Assembly: GCF_048213115.1 (NCBI RefSeq)
Contig: NZ_CP172404.1
Span: forward strand, 2,108,001-2,172,000
Direction of reading: 5' to 3'
Length of the DNA: 64,000 bases
Source: Niveibacterium terrae
GTDB taxonomy: Bacteria; Pseudomonadota; Gammaproteobacteria; Burkholderiales; Rhodocyclaceae
Part shown: positions 1-7,552 of the stretch, in pieces
How the letters are laid out: each line of letters starts with the position of its first letter
Position numbering within the stretch: the first letter of the stretch is position 1
Notes under the pieces: generated by a model
What the model saw: the letters and a program-made list of their open reading frames with translations, nothing else
What the model was told of the DNA's origin: nothing
The model's database searches: none
Made by a program: the position numbers and the translations under genes

Positions 1-10
1 CCGCTGTGCG

Positions 11-101
11 GCGTATTACAAGGCTGCGATCGTCATCAAACCAAACCATGGCGATCGCTGCAGTCTTGAGCGCTAGCGCGTATTACAAGGCAGCGATCGT
101 C
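11..101. repeat. Direct repeat duplicating the 3' end of yeaD
   Basis: A 24-base segment at 11-34 recurs at 78-101 with a single mismatch, a spacing of 67 bases. The right copy contains the last codons and TAA stop of the mutarotase gene; the left copy carries the same codons (Thr-Ile-Ala-Ala-Leu-stop on the minus strand) with no gene in front of it. The 43 bases between contain the palindrome GCGATCGC. It looks like a short duplication or slippage product just past the gene. The left part of the window is too short to see what lies beyond. Confidence 0.75.
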
Positions 102-928
102 TGCCGGCCCCACCACTCGGCGCCAGGCGCCAGTTCGACGGGCTTGTTGACCGCGGCAGCTTCGACGCAGAGCATGTAACGGAAACCGTTGTCGGGAAGG
201 TCGGCAATCGCCGCGCTGTTCTTCTCCCAGGGATTCCAGACGACGACGTCGGCGAAGTTTTCCTTGCCGATGCCGAGCGAACGGTGCGGCTCGCGCACGA
301 GCACAGGACGGTTCGCGTCGAAGTAGACGCGGTCGGTTTCCGCTTCAATGGTGAGGTCGACACCGGTTTCGTCGTGTTCGACGCCGGTGGGTGCGTCGAG
401 GTAGCGCAGGCCATGGAGGCCTTCGATCTTGACTTCCTCGACTTCGCGCATACGCAGATAGGTGTGCAGCGCGCCGGTGAAGCTCAGCGCGTTCTCGCCC
501 TGATTCTTGACACCCAGCTCGATGTCCAGGCGCTGCCCCGAGATCAGCACGGTCAGTTCGACCGCGAACGCGTGCGGCCAGATCTTGCGGCTCGCTTCGT
601 CGTCGGTCAGCGTGAAAGTCGCCGTTGCAAAATCCTTGCCGACCCGGCTCTCGGTCTCGGTCCACTCGACGAGTCGCGCAAAACCGTGCTTGGGCAGATT
701 GCCGCGCCCGCCAAACTGCGGGAAGCAGACCGGAACGCCGCCGCGCACGGCTTCACCGACCTTGAACGCGCTCTTGTCGCTCAGGTAGAGGCGCTCATCG
801 CCCCCCGCGGGAATCCAGCTGACGATGTGGGCGCCCAGGTTCAGAATGGTCGCCGTCGCGCCGTCCGGAGCGGTGATGCGGACAGCAGGCAGGCCGTTGA
901 AGGTGATCTTTTCGATTCCAGTTGTCAT
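83..928 (-). CDS. yeaD: D-hexose-6-phosphate mutarotase (aldose 1-epimerase family)
   Basis: The 281-residue protein resembles the YeaD branch of the aldose epimerase superfamily, which interconverts the alpha and beta anomers of glucose 6-phosphate and related sugars in the cytoplasm. Typical stretches are visible: GGVPVCFPQFGG near residue 60 and PKHGFAR about 18 residues later, containing a conserved active-site His, and a later SFTGALHTYL segment with a second conserved His. Length is normal for the family. The start is ATG, 18 bases after the stop of tag, so tag and yeaD are probably cotranscribed. No functional link between the two is obvious. YeaD is favoured over the galactose mutarotase branch because of the CFPQFG motif. 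Confidence 0.88.
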   Translation of the reverse strand: MTTGIEKITFNGLPAVRITAPDGATATILNLGAHIVSWIPAGGDERLYLSDKSAFKVGEAVRGGVPVCFPQFGGRGNLPKHGFARLVEWTETESRVGKDFATATFTLTDDEASRKIWPHAFAVELTVLISGQRLDIELGVKNQGENALSFTGALHTYLRMREVEEVKIEGLHGLRYLDAPTGVEHDETGVDLTIEAETDRVYFDANRPVLVREPHRSLGIGKENFADVVVWNPWEKNSAAIADLPDNGFRYMLCVEAAAVNKPVELAPGAEWWGRQTIAAL

Positions 929-933
929 TTTGT

Positions 934-974
934 CGTCTGTGAAATATCAGATTGGCGTCTGTGAAATATCAGAT
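934..974. repeat. 22-base tandem repeat at the tag-yeaD junction
   Basis: The 19-base string cgtctgtgaaatatcagat occurs at 934-952 and 956-974, a period of 22. On the minus strand the first copy encodes the end of Tag, and the tag stop codon (947-949) lies inside the second copy; the remaining bases form the short gap before the yeaD ATG. The duplication probably changed the last few residues of Tag. Confidence 0.8.
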
Positions 975-1525
975 GCGAGTGTGCATTCTGCGATTTCACG
1001 GAAGCGGAAACAAGTCGGATCGTGGTCGTTGCGCATTCCGACCGCCTGCATGAAGGCGAGACAGCTTGTCGGCCCCAGGAAACGGAAGCCTTGGCGGCGC
1101 AGCGCGCGGCTCATCCGTTCAGCGGCATCGGGCTCATCCTGCGGGCTCGCAAAGCTCCACAACCAGCCGGAGGCATCGCTTCCCTTCTGCTGCAGTGCAA
1201 GCCAGGCGCGCGCATTGCCGATCGTCGCCTCGATCTTGCCACGATGGCGGACGATTCCCGGATTTGCAAGCAGCCGGGCGACATCATCACTGGTGAAACG
1301 GGCGATCCTCTCGGCGTCGAAGCCGGCGAAGGCTTCGCGGTAGGCTTCGCGTTTGCGCAGAATCGTGATCCAGGCGAGGCCCGCCTGGGAGGCTTCGAGG
1401 CACAGATTCTCGAAGAGCGCGCGCGCCTCATGGACGGGAACGCCCCATTCGAGGTCATGGTAGGCCTGATAGAGCGGATCATCCCCGACCCAGCGGCACC
1501 GGCAGCGCGAGTCAGAGTTCGTCAA
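947..1525 (-). CDS. tag: DNA-3-methyladenine glycosylase I
   Basis: This 192-residue protein matches Tag, which removes 3-methyladenine from alkylated DNA and starts base-excision repair. The N-terminal CRWVGDDPLYQAYHDLEWG block, the central QAGLAWITILRKRE and RHRGKIEATIGNA blocks and the C-terminal FMQAVGMRNDHDPTCF block are all characteristic. The Zn ligands of the family are two Cys and two His; Cys and His are present at both ends (CRW/YHD and NDH-x3-C). The start is a TTG that overlaps the stop of the upstream monooxygenase gene (TTGA), which suggests translational coupling. The extreme C-terminus runs into a 22-base tandem repeat. Confidence 0.92.
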   Translation of the reverse strand: MTNSDSRCRCRWVGDDPLYQAYHDLEWGVPVHEARALFENLCLEASQAGLAWITILRKREAYREAFAGFDAERIARFTSDDVARLLANPGIVRHRGKIEATIGNARAWLALQQKGSDASGWLWSFASPQDEPDAAERMSRALRRQGFRFLGPTSCLAFMQAVGMRNDHDPTCFRFREIAECTLASDISQTPI

Positions 1526-1827
1526 AGCTCATCCAGTGGCATCAACACCCGGTACTGGGGGATTCCGGAGAGCTTGCCGATCAGCGCGATGACAGCCTTT
1601 TTCAGGTAGGGAGAGGCGAGATGGCGCTTCAGATCCTCTTCCGAGCTCCACAGCTCCAGCGTATTGACGCGCATCGGGTTGGCGCTGTCACGGTAGAGGT
1701 CGTAGCGAATACAACCTTCTTCCTGCCTTGTCAGCGCCGCCAGCTGTCGCAGTGTTGCGATTGCATCGGTTTCGTGCCTGGGCACGATCTCGGCCAGAGT
1801 GACCACATGAATCGGTTTGGCGCTCAT
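1522..1827 (-). CDS. Antibiotic biosynthesis monooxygenase (ABM/YgiN-like) family protein
   Basis: The 101-residue protein is a single ABM-type ferredoxin-like domain, the fold of YgiN quinol monooxygenase and related small dimeric oxygenases. It shows the usual pattern: a beta strand (IHVVTLAEIVPR), the RQLAALTRQEEGCIRYDLYRD helix and strand, NTLELWSSEEDLKRHL, and a C-terminal helix-strand. The ATG at 1825-1827 is preferred; upstream codons read through a low-complexity Ser-rich leader that does not look like protein. Its stop overlaps the TTG start of tag. The substrate cannot be told from sequence; quinols, small aldehydes and heme are known substrates in the superfamily. Confidence 0.75.
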   Translation of the reverse strand: MSAKPIHVVTLAEIVPRHETDAIATLRQLAALTRQEEGCIRYDLYRDSANPMRVNTLELWSSEEDLKRHLASPYLKKAVIALIGKLSGIPQYRVLMPLDEL

Positions 1828-1910
1828 GTTCCAACTCGCACGCGAAGAGGATGAGCATAGTTTAGCGGAAGAGGGCGGGGCGGGAGCGTGCAGAACACCC
1901 AGGCAGAAAA

Positions 1911-1944
1911 GCAAAAAGCCCAATCCGGAGATTGGGCTTTTTGC
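1911..1944 (-). terminator. Rho-independent terminator after the first tRNA-fMet
   Basis: Perfect 15-base-pair stem (1911-1925 with 1930-1944) around a 4-base loop. Both arms end in five A or T residues, so it can work in both directions. On the minus strand it lies 6 bases past the tRNA 3' end and precedes the small monooxygenase gene. Confidence 0.9.
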
Positions 1945-1948
1945 TGAT

Positions 1949-2026
<78 letters not shown>

Positions 2027-2104
2027 TCGGAGAAGAAAGATATTAATCGGTTTTGCGAAATTTGTAAAGAATATTAATTTCGAAAAGCCGGTAAGACCTT
2101 GAAA

Positions 2105-2138
2105 AACTAAAGGCTTGCTGGCATGACCAGCAAGCCTT
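2105..2138 (-). terminator. Rho-independent terminator between the tRNA genes
   Basis: An 11-base-pair stem (2111-2121 with 2127-2137) around a 5-base loop, followed on the minus strand by a T-rich run. It lies 7 bases past copy 2 of tRNA-fMet. Each tRNA therefore has its own terminator. Confidence 0.85.
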
Positions 2139-2144
2139 ACTAAC

Positions 2145-2221
<77 letters not shown>

Positions 2222-2339
2222 TCGGAGAAGGACTGATATTAAACGGGATCGCCGGGTTTGTCAAAAAATAGTTGGATCGACGATCCTCGCGCTCCTGTAG
2301 GACTAAGATTCACCCCTTGCAGAACTCTCTTAATGAATC

Positions 2340-2813
2340 ATGGCCAGCTATATCGAAAACGCTCTCGCCTCGGGCGAAACAATCCTTCACGTCGGCAAAG
2401 TGAGCCTTTGGTCCCAGACCCGCTCTCTGGCTTTGGGTATCGCATTGATCGCGTTCGGAGTCTTCCTCGCCCAAAAGACCCAGATAGGACACCACCTGCC
2501 TCTGGCAGTCGCAACGCTGGGGCTTCTGTTCTGCGTGGCGGCCTGGTTGCGCAGCCAGGCCACCGAACTCGCGCTGACAAACCGCCGCGTCATCGCGAAG
2601 TTCGGCCTCATCAGCCGCCGCACGCTGGAGATCAACCTCGCGCGCATCGAGAGCCTTCAGGTCGAGCAGGGCATCCTTGGCCGCATCCTGAACTTCGGTT
2701 GCCTGAAGATCGCCGGCGTCGGCGACTCCCAGGAACCGGTCAATTTCATATCGGATCCTCTGAGCTTCCGCCGCAAGTTCGTCGAAGCCCAGGAAGCGCT
2801 GAAAGTTCAGTAA
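2340..2813 (+). CDS. Bacterial PH-domain membrane protein (YdbS-like, bPH2)
   Basis: The 157-residue protein has two hydrophobic segments at about residues 28-45 and 52-70, forming a membrane hairpin, followed by a PH-like domain. The block ELALTNRRVIAKFGLISRRTLEINLARIESLQVEQGILGRILNFGCLKI is the conserved core of the bPH2 family. These proteins sit in the inner membrane with the PH domain in the cytoplasm; their role is poorly known. The gene faces the tRNA genes and converges on truC, whose end it overlaps by 7 bases. Confidence 0.75.
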   Translation: MASYIENALASGETILHVGKVSLWSQTRSLALGIALIAFGVFLAQKTQIGHHLPLAVATLGLLFCVAAWLRSQATELALTNRRVIAKFGLISRRTLEINLARIESLQVEQGILGRILNFGCLKIAGVGDSQEPVNFISDPLSFRRKFVEAQEALKVQ

Positions 2814-3538
2814 GCCGCCATCGCCTTTTGCCAACCCAGCGCCGTCGTCACGGCAGCGAAGTCGGCAGACGGCGGCGCATTGAAACGAAGCGCTTCGCCG
2901 CTGAGCGGATGAGTCAGACTCATGCTGACGCAGGCGAGCAGCAAGCGGTGGCTGGCGAAGCGCTCGGCGAACATCCGGTTGTGAATGCCTTTCCCGTGTG
3001 TCGCATCGCCGATGATCGGATGCGCGATGTGCTTCATGTGCCGCCGCAGCTGGTGGCGCCGTCCCGTCTCGGGTTCGAGCAAAACCAGCGCGTAGCGGCT
3101 CTGCGGATAGCGATCGACCGCGATCGGCAGTTCGACCGTCGCGAGCCGCTTGAAACGCGTTCGCGATTCCTGGGCTGCCGCAGGGCCGGGAAGGGGGAGC
3201 TCGTATTCGTCGCGGATCACCGCCAGGGGATGGTCGACCAGGCCTTCTTCGTCGGGCCAGCCCCTGACCACAGCGAGATAGCGTTTTTCGACCTCGCGCG
3301 ATTCGAACTGGCGGCCGAGCTTCGCGGCGAGCGCCTTGTCGAGCGCAAAGACGAGGACTCCGGACGTGCCCCGATCGAGCCGGTGAGCCGGCCAGACCCT
3401 CTGGCCGATCTGGTCGCGCAGCAGCTGCACCGCGAAGCGCGTCTCGTGTCGGTCGAGAATCGAACGGTGGACGAGCAAGCCGGCCGGTTTGTGGATCGCG
3501 ACGATGTGTTCGTCTCGGTAGAGGATTTCGAGCATCAT
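2807..3538 (-). CDS. truC: tRNA pseudouridine(65) synthase
   Basis: The 243-residue protein belongs to the RluA/RsuA-type pseudouridine synthases and matches TruC, which makes pseudouridine 65 in some tRNAs. It starts MMLEILYRDEHIVAIHKPAG, carries the catalytic block AHRLDRGTSGVLVFAL with the active-site Asp, and has the family-typical TGRRHQLRRHMKHIAHPIIGDATHGKG segment; the extra Arg-His spacing is like TruC rather than RluC/D. The two adjacent ATG codons at the start are both possible. Upstream in-frame codons lie inside the divergent dehydrogenase gene and are not part of it. Confidence 0.88.
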   Translation of the reverse strand: MMLEILYRDEHIVAIHKPAGLLVHRSILDRHETRFAVQLLRDQIGQRVWPAHRLDRGTSGVLVFALDKALAAKLGRQFESREVEKRYLAVVRGWPDEEGLVDHPLAVIRDEYELPLPGPAAAQESRTRFKRLATVELPIAVDRYPQSRYALVLLEPETGRRHQLRRHMKHIAHPIIGDATHGKGIHNRMFAERFASHRLLLACVSMSLTHPLSGEALRFNAPPSADFAAVTTALGWQKAMAAY

Positions 3539-3580
3539 GGGATTATCCCAGCAAGCCAGACTTCTGTTTCTCAAATCGCG

Positions 3581-4645
3581 ATGACCGACCTGATGACCTG
3601 CATTTTCCCGTCCCGCTACATCCAGGGGCCGGATGCACTGAAAACCCTCGGCACCGAGACCGCGAGGCAGGGCAGCAAGGCCTTGCTCGTCGGCGACGAC
3701 TATGTCCGCGAACACCTGTTGCCCTCCGTGCGGAAGGCGCTGGCCCCGGACATCCCGAGCGTCGAGGCGCTGATCGCCGGTCCCTGCTGCGCGAGCGCGA
3801 TCGCGAACGCTGCGACGATCGCTTCACAGAGTCACTGCGACGTCGTGATCGGCGTGGGCGGCGGCAGAGTGCTCGACTCGGCCAAACTGATCGCCGAAGC
3901 CTGTTCGCTACCCTTGATCCTGATCCCCAGCATCGCGGCGAGCGATGCGCCGTGCAGCGCGATCGCGGTGCTCTGCGACGAAGCGGGGCGACTCGAGCGC
4001 TATGTCTTCCTCAAGCGCAGCCCTGATCTCGTCCTCGTCGACACCCGTTTGATCCTCGCCGCGCCGGCCCGGATGCTGGTCGCCGGTATCGGCGATGCGC
4101 TCTCGACCTGGTACGAGATGGAGGAGGGCAGGCTAGAAGGCCTTCCCAACCTGGCCGGAGGCGCGGTCGGAGAGCTGCCCAGGGCCGTCGCGAAGCACTG
4201 CCGCGACACGATCCTGGAGCACGCGCGAGCCGCCCTTCAGAGTCAAAAGCGGGCAGAGATCACCCGCGCATTCGAAGCCGTCATCGAGGCGAACATCCTG
4301 CTCTCCGGGATAGGATTCGAGAGCGGCGGCACGGGCACGGCCCATGCGGTCCAGAACGGGCTCGCCCAGCTGCCCCAGGCGAAAAGCGCGCTGCACGGAG
4401 AGCTCGTCGCGGTGGGCCTGCTCGCGATGCTGAAGCTCGCGGGCGATGAAACCGAGTTCGAGCGGATCTCGCACTTTTGCACGGATATCGGTCTGCCGCG
4501 CTCTCTCGCCGACATCAGCCTTGCCGGCATCGCCGATGCAGAGCTGATGGCTGCATCCGAGTTCGCTTCGACGCCCGCCGCAATGAACCGGATGCCTCGG
4601 GCCTATACCCCCGCAAGAATCTGCAAGGTTTTGCGCGGACTCTGA
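3581..4645 (+). CDS. gldA: Glycerol dehydrogenase-family iron/zinc-containing alcohol dehydrogenase
   Basis: The 354-residue protein has the fold markers of NAD-dependent glycerol dehydrogenase: the dinucleotide loop VIGVGGGRVLDSAK near residues 90-103, and the metal ligands Asp in GIGDALSTWYE, His in GTGTAHAVQNGL and His in ALHGELVAVGLL. GldA oxidises glycerol to dihydroxyacetone, although relatives act on other polyols. The ATG at 3581 begins MTDLMTCIFPSRYIQGPDAL, which fits the family N-terminus; the long open frame before it runs across truC on the other strand and is ignored. The gene diverges from truC with a 42-base gap. Family is sure; exact substrate is not. Confidence 0.82.
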   Translation: MTDLMTCIFPSRYIQGPDALKTLGTETARQGSKALLVGDDYVREHLLPSVRKALAPDIPSVEALIAGPCCASAIANAATIASQSHCDVVIGVGGGRVLDSAKLIAEACSLPLILIPSIAASDAPCSAIAVLCDEAGRLERYVFLKRSPDLVLVDTRLILAAPARMLVAGIGDALSTWYEMEEGRLEGLPNLAGGAVGELPRAVAKHCRDTILEHARAALQSQKRAEITRAFEAVIEANILLSGIGFESGGTGTAHAVQNGLAQLPQAKSALHGELVAVGLLAMLKLAGDETEFERISHFCTDIGLPRSLADISLAGIADAELMAASEFASTPAAMNRMPRAYTPARICKVLRGL

Positions 4646-4720
4646 ACGATTTGCGTTCCATCTTGCCATGAATACTGATGTAACTCATCATGGGTCACCT
4701 CATGCCTTACGGAAGCAAGC

Positions 4721-5347
4721 ATGTTCAAGAATCTTGGTTGCCTATCGATATTGGCTCTCGCTGCGGCTCTGCTGTCCTCCTGCTCCAGCACTCGCTTCAC
4801 GAGCGCTTGGCGCGACAAGGAGTATCAGGGGCCTGAACTGCACAAGCTCGTCGTTGTGGGAATTGTTGGCGAAACCTCGGTACGCCGGATCTTCGAGGAT
4901 AGCCTGACGAAATCGCTCAGGGGCGTTGGCATTGAGGCGGTTCAGAGCTATACGCTGCTGCCCGACAACACGGATCAGCCCATCGAGCGGCTACGTGAAT
5001 TTGCCGAGAAGATCCACGCAGAGGGCATCCTGACAGCGCACGCACTGCGCAGCGACAACAAGGTCGAATACACGCCAGGCACGACCCGCATTGCTTTGCC
5101 TCTCAATCGCTACAGCAACAGGCCTCATTTCGGTTCCGCTTTAGTAGAAGACCCGCGCGTCCACAGCTATAGCGTTGTCACGATCAGGACTGACCTCTGG
5201 CCAACAGCCAGGGATGGCAAGGTTCTCTGGTCGGCGGTCAGCGAAACAGCCGACCCGGAGGACGCGGTGAGAGCATCCCGCGAGTTGACTGCCCTGATTC
5301 TCTCCGAATTACGTAAGGAGAAGCTTGTTCCTGCTGCAAGCGAGTGA
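4721..5347 (+). CDS. Putative lipoprotein, paralogue 1 of 2
   Basis: The 208-residue protein starts with a lipoprotein signal (MFKNLGCLSILALAAALLSSC), the LSSC lipobox placing the lipidated Cys at residue 21. The mature part has no membrane segment and no motif that I can assign; it begins SSTRFTSAWRDKEYQGP and includes LWPTARDGKVLWSAVSET near the end. A close paralogue follows 169 bases downstream, and about 60 bases of upstream sequence are also shared, so the pair arose by tandem duplication. Function unknown; an outer-membrane or periplasmic lipoprotein is likely. Confidence 0.8.
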   Translation: MFKNLGCLSILALAAALLSSCSSTRFTSAWRDKEYQGPELHKLVVVGIVGETSVRRIFEDSLTKSLRGVGIEAVQSYTLLPDNTDQPIERLREFAEKIHAEGILTAHALRSDNKVEYTPGTTRIALPLNRYSNRPHFGSALVEDPRVHSYSVVTIRTDLWPTARDGKVLWSAVSETADPEDAVRASRELTALILSELRKEKLVPAASE

Positions 5348-5516
5348 ATCCGTATTGAGCGCAAGCAAAGCCACTTCAATGCCAAAGGCCGATGCACCCG
5401 ATCACTGCGGTCCAGCATACGCTCTGAGACTGATTGCTTTTCGAGACAGATTCTTTCTTGCCTTGAATGCTGATGAGGCGAATCATTGATCTGTTCTCAT
5501 TCTCTGGGAGCCTACG

Positions 5517-6149
5517 ATGTTCAAGTCTCTAGCCCATCTGTCTCTGCTGCTGCTCGCCGCCGTCCTGCTGGCTTCCTGCGCCAGTACCCGCTTCACCAGC
5601 GCCTGGCGCGACCGCGAATACACCGGCCCAACGCTGAAGAAGATCGTTGTCATCGGAATCTCCGAAGAGACGGCTGCACGCCGGGTCTTCGAGGACAGCT
5701 TCGCGAAAGCGCTGAACCAGGCCGGAGTCGATGCCGTGCCAGGCTATACGCTGATCCCGGTCAATCCAGGGCGTCCGGTCGAGGACTTGCGCGAAGCGGT
5801 CGAACGCATCCACGCTGATGGGGTTCTGGTCGCGCGCGCGCTGCGCGCCGAGCGACGGCTCGACTACACCCCGGGGCACGTCAGGGTAATGCCGGGAATC
5901 GGCTACCACAGCGGATTCTGGGGCTATTACGGCTCGGCGATCATCGACGAGCCGCGTCTCTACAGCTACAGCGTCATCACGATCGAGACCAATCTGTGGC
6001 CGACGAGCAAAGACGGAAAAGTGCTGTGGTCGGCGATCAGCGAGACCACCGATCCGGACAACGTCCAGAAGGCGGCGAGCGAGCTGGCGAAGCTTGTGAT
6101 CAAAGCGCTCGCCGAGCAGAAGCTGATCGAGACGCCGCCTGCCAAGTAA
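5517..6149 (+). CDS. Putative lipoprotein, paralogue 2 of 2
   Basis: This 210-residue protein has the same design as its neighbour: signal MFKSLAHLSLLLLAAVLLASC with an LASC lipobox (Cys21), then STRFTSAWRDREYTGP. Roughly half of the residues match the first copy by eye, with strong blocks at RRVFEDSFAKAL, RLYSYSVITIETNLWPTSKDGKVLWSAISETTDP and the C-terminal helix. It differs in the middle, where a Gly/Tyr-rich stretch (MPGIGYHSGFWGYYGS) replaces the shorter segment of copy 1. The divergence shows that the duplication is old and both copies have been kept. Function unknown. Confidence 0.8.
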   Translation: MFKSLAHLSLLLLAAVLLASCASTRFTSAWRDREYTGPTLKKIVVIGISEETAARRVFEDSFAKALNQAGVDAVPGYTLIPVNPGRPVEDLREAVERIHADGVLVARALRAERRLDYTPGHVRVMPGIGYHSGFWGYYGSAIIDEPRLYSYSVITIETNLWPTSKDGKVLWSAISETTDPDNVQKAASELAKLVIKALAEQKLIETPPAK

Positions 6150-6216
6150 GGCGCCGCTTGAGACCGCCGCGAGCCGCCTCGGCGGACGCGCGGCATCACA
6201 TTTACTGGCTGCCACA

Positions 6217-6534
6217 GTGGATTCGCTGCATAACCTTTCCGTCCTTTTCTGGATTGTGCTGATTGGCCTCAGCGGCTTCGCTCTGGGCCGAGCGCTGGCG
6301 TCGCAGAGGTTTTCCGGTCTCGCCACGTTCCGGAAGCGCCGTAGCAGGAGTCCAGGCAAATCGAGTGCCGGGATTCAGGCCCCCAGCCTGACCGATCCGC
6401 TGCTCAATGCCTGCTTTGGCGACGCCGCCAAAGCGGAGCGCCTGACCCGGCGCGAACAGCGCCTCGCTCCCGGAATTTCGCCGCTTCAGGCGCGGGAGAG
6501 GGCTTTCCAGAGAATCCTTCGCGATCGCAGCTGA
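6217..6534 (+). CDS. Small single-pass membrane protein of unknown function
   Basis: The 105-residue protein begins at a GTG codon (6217). One hydrophobic helix at about residues 8-28 is followed by a basic stretch (FRKRRSRS) and a soluble tail. The tail (LLNACFGDAAKAERLTRREQRLAPGISPLQARERAFQRI) has the look of the short C-terminal module seen in many small betaproteobacterial proteins, with a Leu-Leu-x-x-Cys-x-Gly-Asp start and a PGIS turn. No function is known to me. It follows the lipoprotein pair on the same strand with a 67-base gap. Confidence 0.55.
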   Translation: MDSLHNLSVLFWIVLIGLSGFALGRALASQRFSGLATFRKRRSRSPGKSSAGIQAPSLTDPLLNACFGDAAKAERLTRREQRLAPGISPLQARERAFQRILRDRS

Positions 6535-6625
6535 CTTGAGAGGCTCACCAAGCCCGGGAAGCCCTGACGAATGAATCCACACACTAGTTTACATAATACA
6601 GATTATACGAACACTGATGGTTTTG

Positions 6626-7266
6626 ATGCGACCGATCGCAAAGCTTCTGACTCACTGTCTCGTGCTTCTGCTGCTGAGTGCAAGTTCAACGACAGTCTGG
6701 GCCTCCAAGGTTCAGGGCCAAGCCTTGACGTTGCCGACGCCGAACGGAGCGTTCTGAGCTACTACAGCGGAAACGACTCGCGGGTGGCCAACGATCCGAA
6801 CTCCGAACAAGGGCGCGGTTTCTTCGCGAGCCTGTTCCGCGAGTGGACACATCTGATCAAGGCCATCACGACGGATGTCCTCACCGGGACGCGCAGCTCC
6901 GGAAAAAACGGTCTTCTTGGCTTTTCGCAGGGAGGATTCCTGGCCACAACGGTAGCCGGAAAGGATCCGCAGATAAGCGCGCAGGGGCTCTTCTACGGAG
7001 GCATTCCAGCTGCCGCTCGACACGAAATCGTCCAACTGCCGCCACTGCTGGAGCTGCATGGCGACGCGGATCGTGTCGTCCCCTTGGCGCAAGGTCAAGC
7101 CCTGGTCACATTGGCCAAAGGCCTCGGCTAGACAGCCGAAATGGTGGTGTATCCCAGAGCCGGCCACGGTTTTTACGGAACGGACGAGTTGGGCTCAATC
7201 CGCCGAGTCAGCACTTTTTTCTGTCGGAACCTGCAGTCGATGGCGTGTGCGGGAATCGCAAAATAG
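6626..7266 (+). pseudogene. Broken dienelactone-hydrolase-like gene (secreted alpha/beta hydrolase)
   Basis: An ATG at 6626 opens a clear signal peptide (MRPIAKLLTHCLVLLLLSAS, ending near VWAS) but this frame stops soon after a PTPNGAF motif. Another frame continues with the hydrolase core: GLLGFSQGGF (nucleophile elbow, G-x-S-x-G), GLFYGGIP, and LPPLLELHGDADRVVPL (the Asp region). That frame meets a TAG at 7129-7131, after which it reads EMVVYPRAGHGFYG, which is the catalytic His motif, and ends at 7264-7266. The N-terminal lid and oxyanion region are shortened. A frameshift, an internal deletion and a nonsense codon together indicate a dead gene. Confidence 0.78.
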
Positions 7267-7552
7267 GCAGGGCGGGGCATCTCCACTACGGTTCGGATGG
7301 TCTGTTCTGACTCTTTAGGAACCATGCCCGCAGTGAAGCCTCAACTGCGAAGAAGGAATGCCCCCCTCCCCTCACTTTCGAGCCTAGGCTCGAAGGCTCG
7401 GATGCTGACAAATGCGTCAGCGGCTGCACACCGATGAACGATCGCCCTTGTCCGCGAGATCCCGGGAACCGCTGATCGGCGAGCCGAAAATGAAAAAGCG
7501 ACTTCCACCCAAGCCGCGCGGCTCAGAGGAAGTCGCCATCAGGGACGGCAGA
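7267..7552. other. Gene-free stretch with a perfect palindrome
   Basis: I see no credible gene between the broken hydrolase and the end of katG. The stretch holds an 18-base perfect palindrome at 7377-7394 (TTCGAGCC/TAGG-type core, containing CCTAGG), whose role is unknown, and the katG terminator described separately. Confidence 0.5.
7491..7536 (-). terminator. Terminator of katG
   Basis: On the minus strand a 9-base-pair stem (7528-7536 with 7498-7506) with a 21-base loop is followed by a run of five T residues. It lies 17 bases past the katG stop. Confidence 0.7.

Noticed and set aside
2258..3580. Long in-frame extension upstream of the gldA-type gene
   Set aside because: It runs across the opposite strand of truC and another frame of the PH-domain gene and shows no protein-like pattern before the MTDLMT start.
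5529..6359. Minus-strand frame opposite lipoprotein copy 2
   Set aside because: The plus-strand gene has a signal peptide and a paralogue; the antisense frame has neither.
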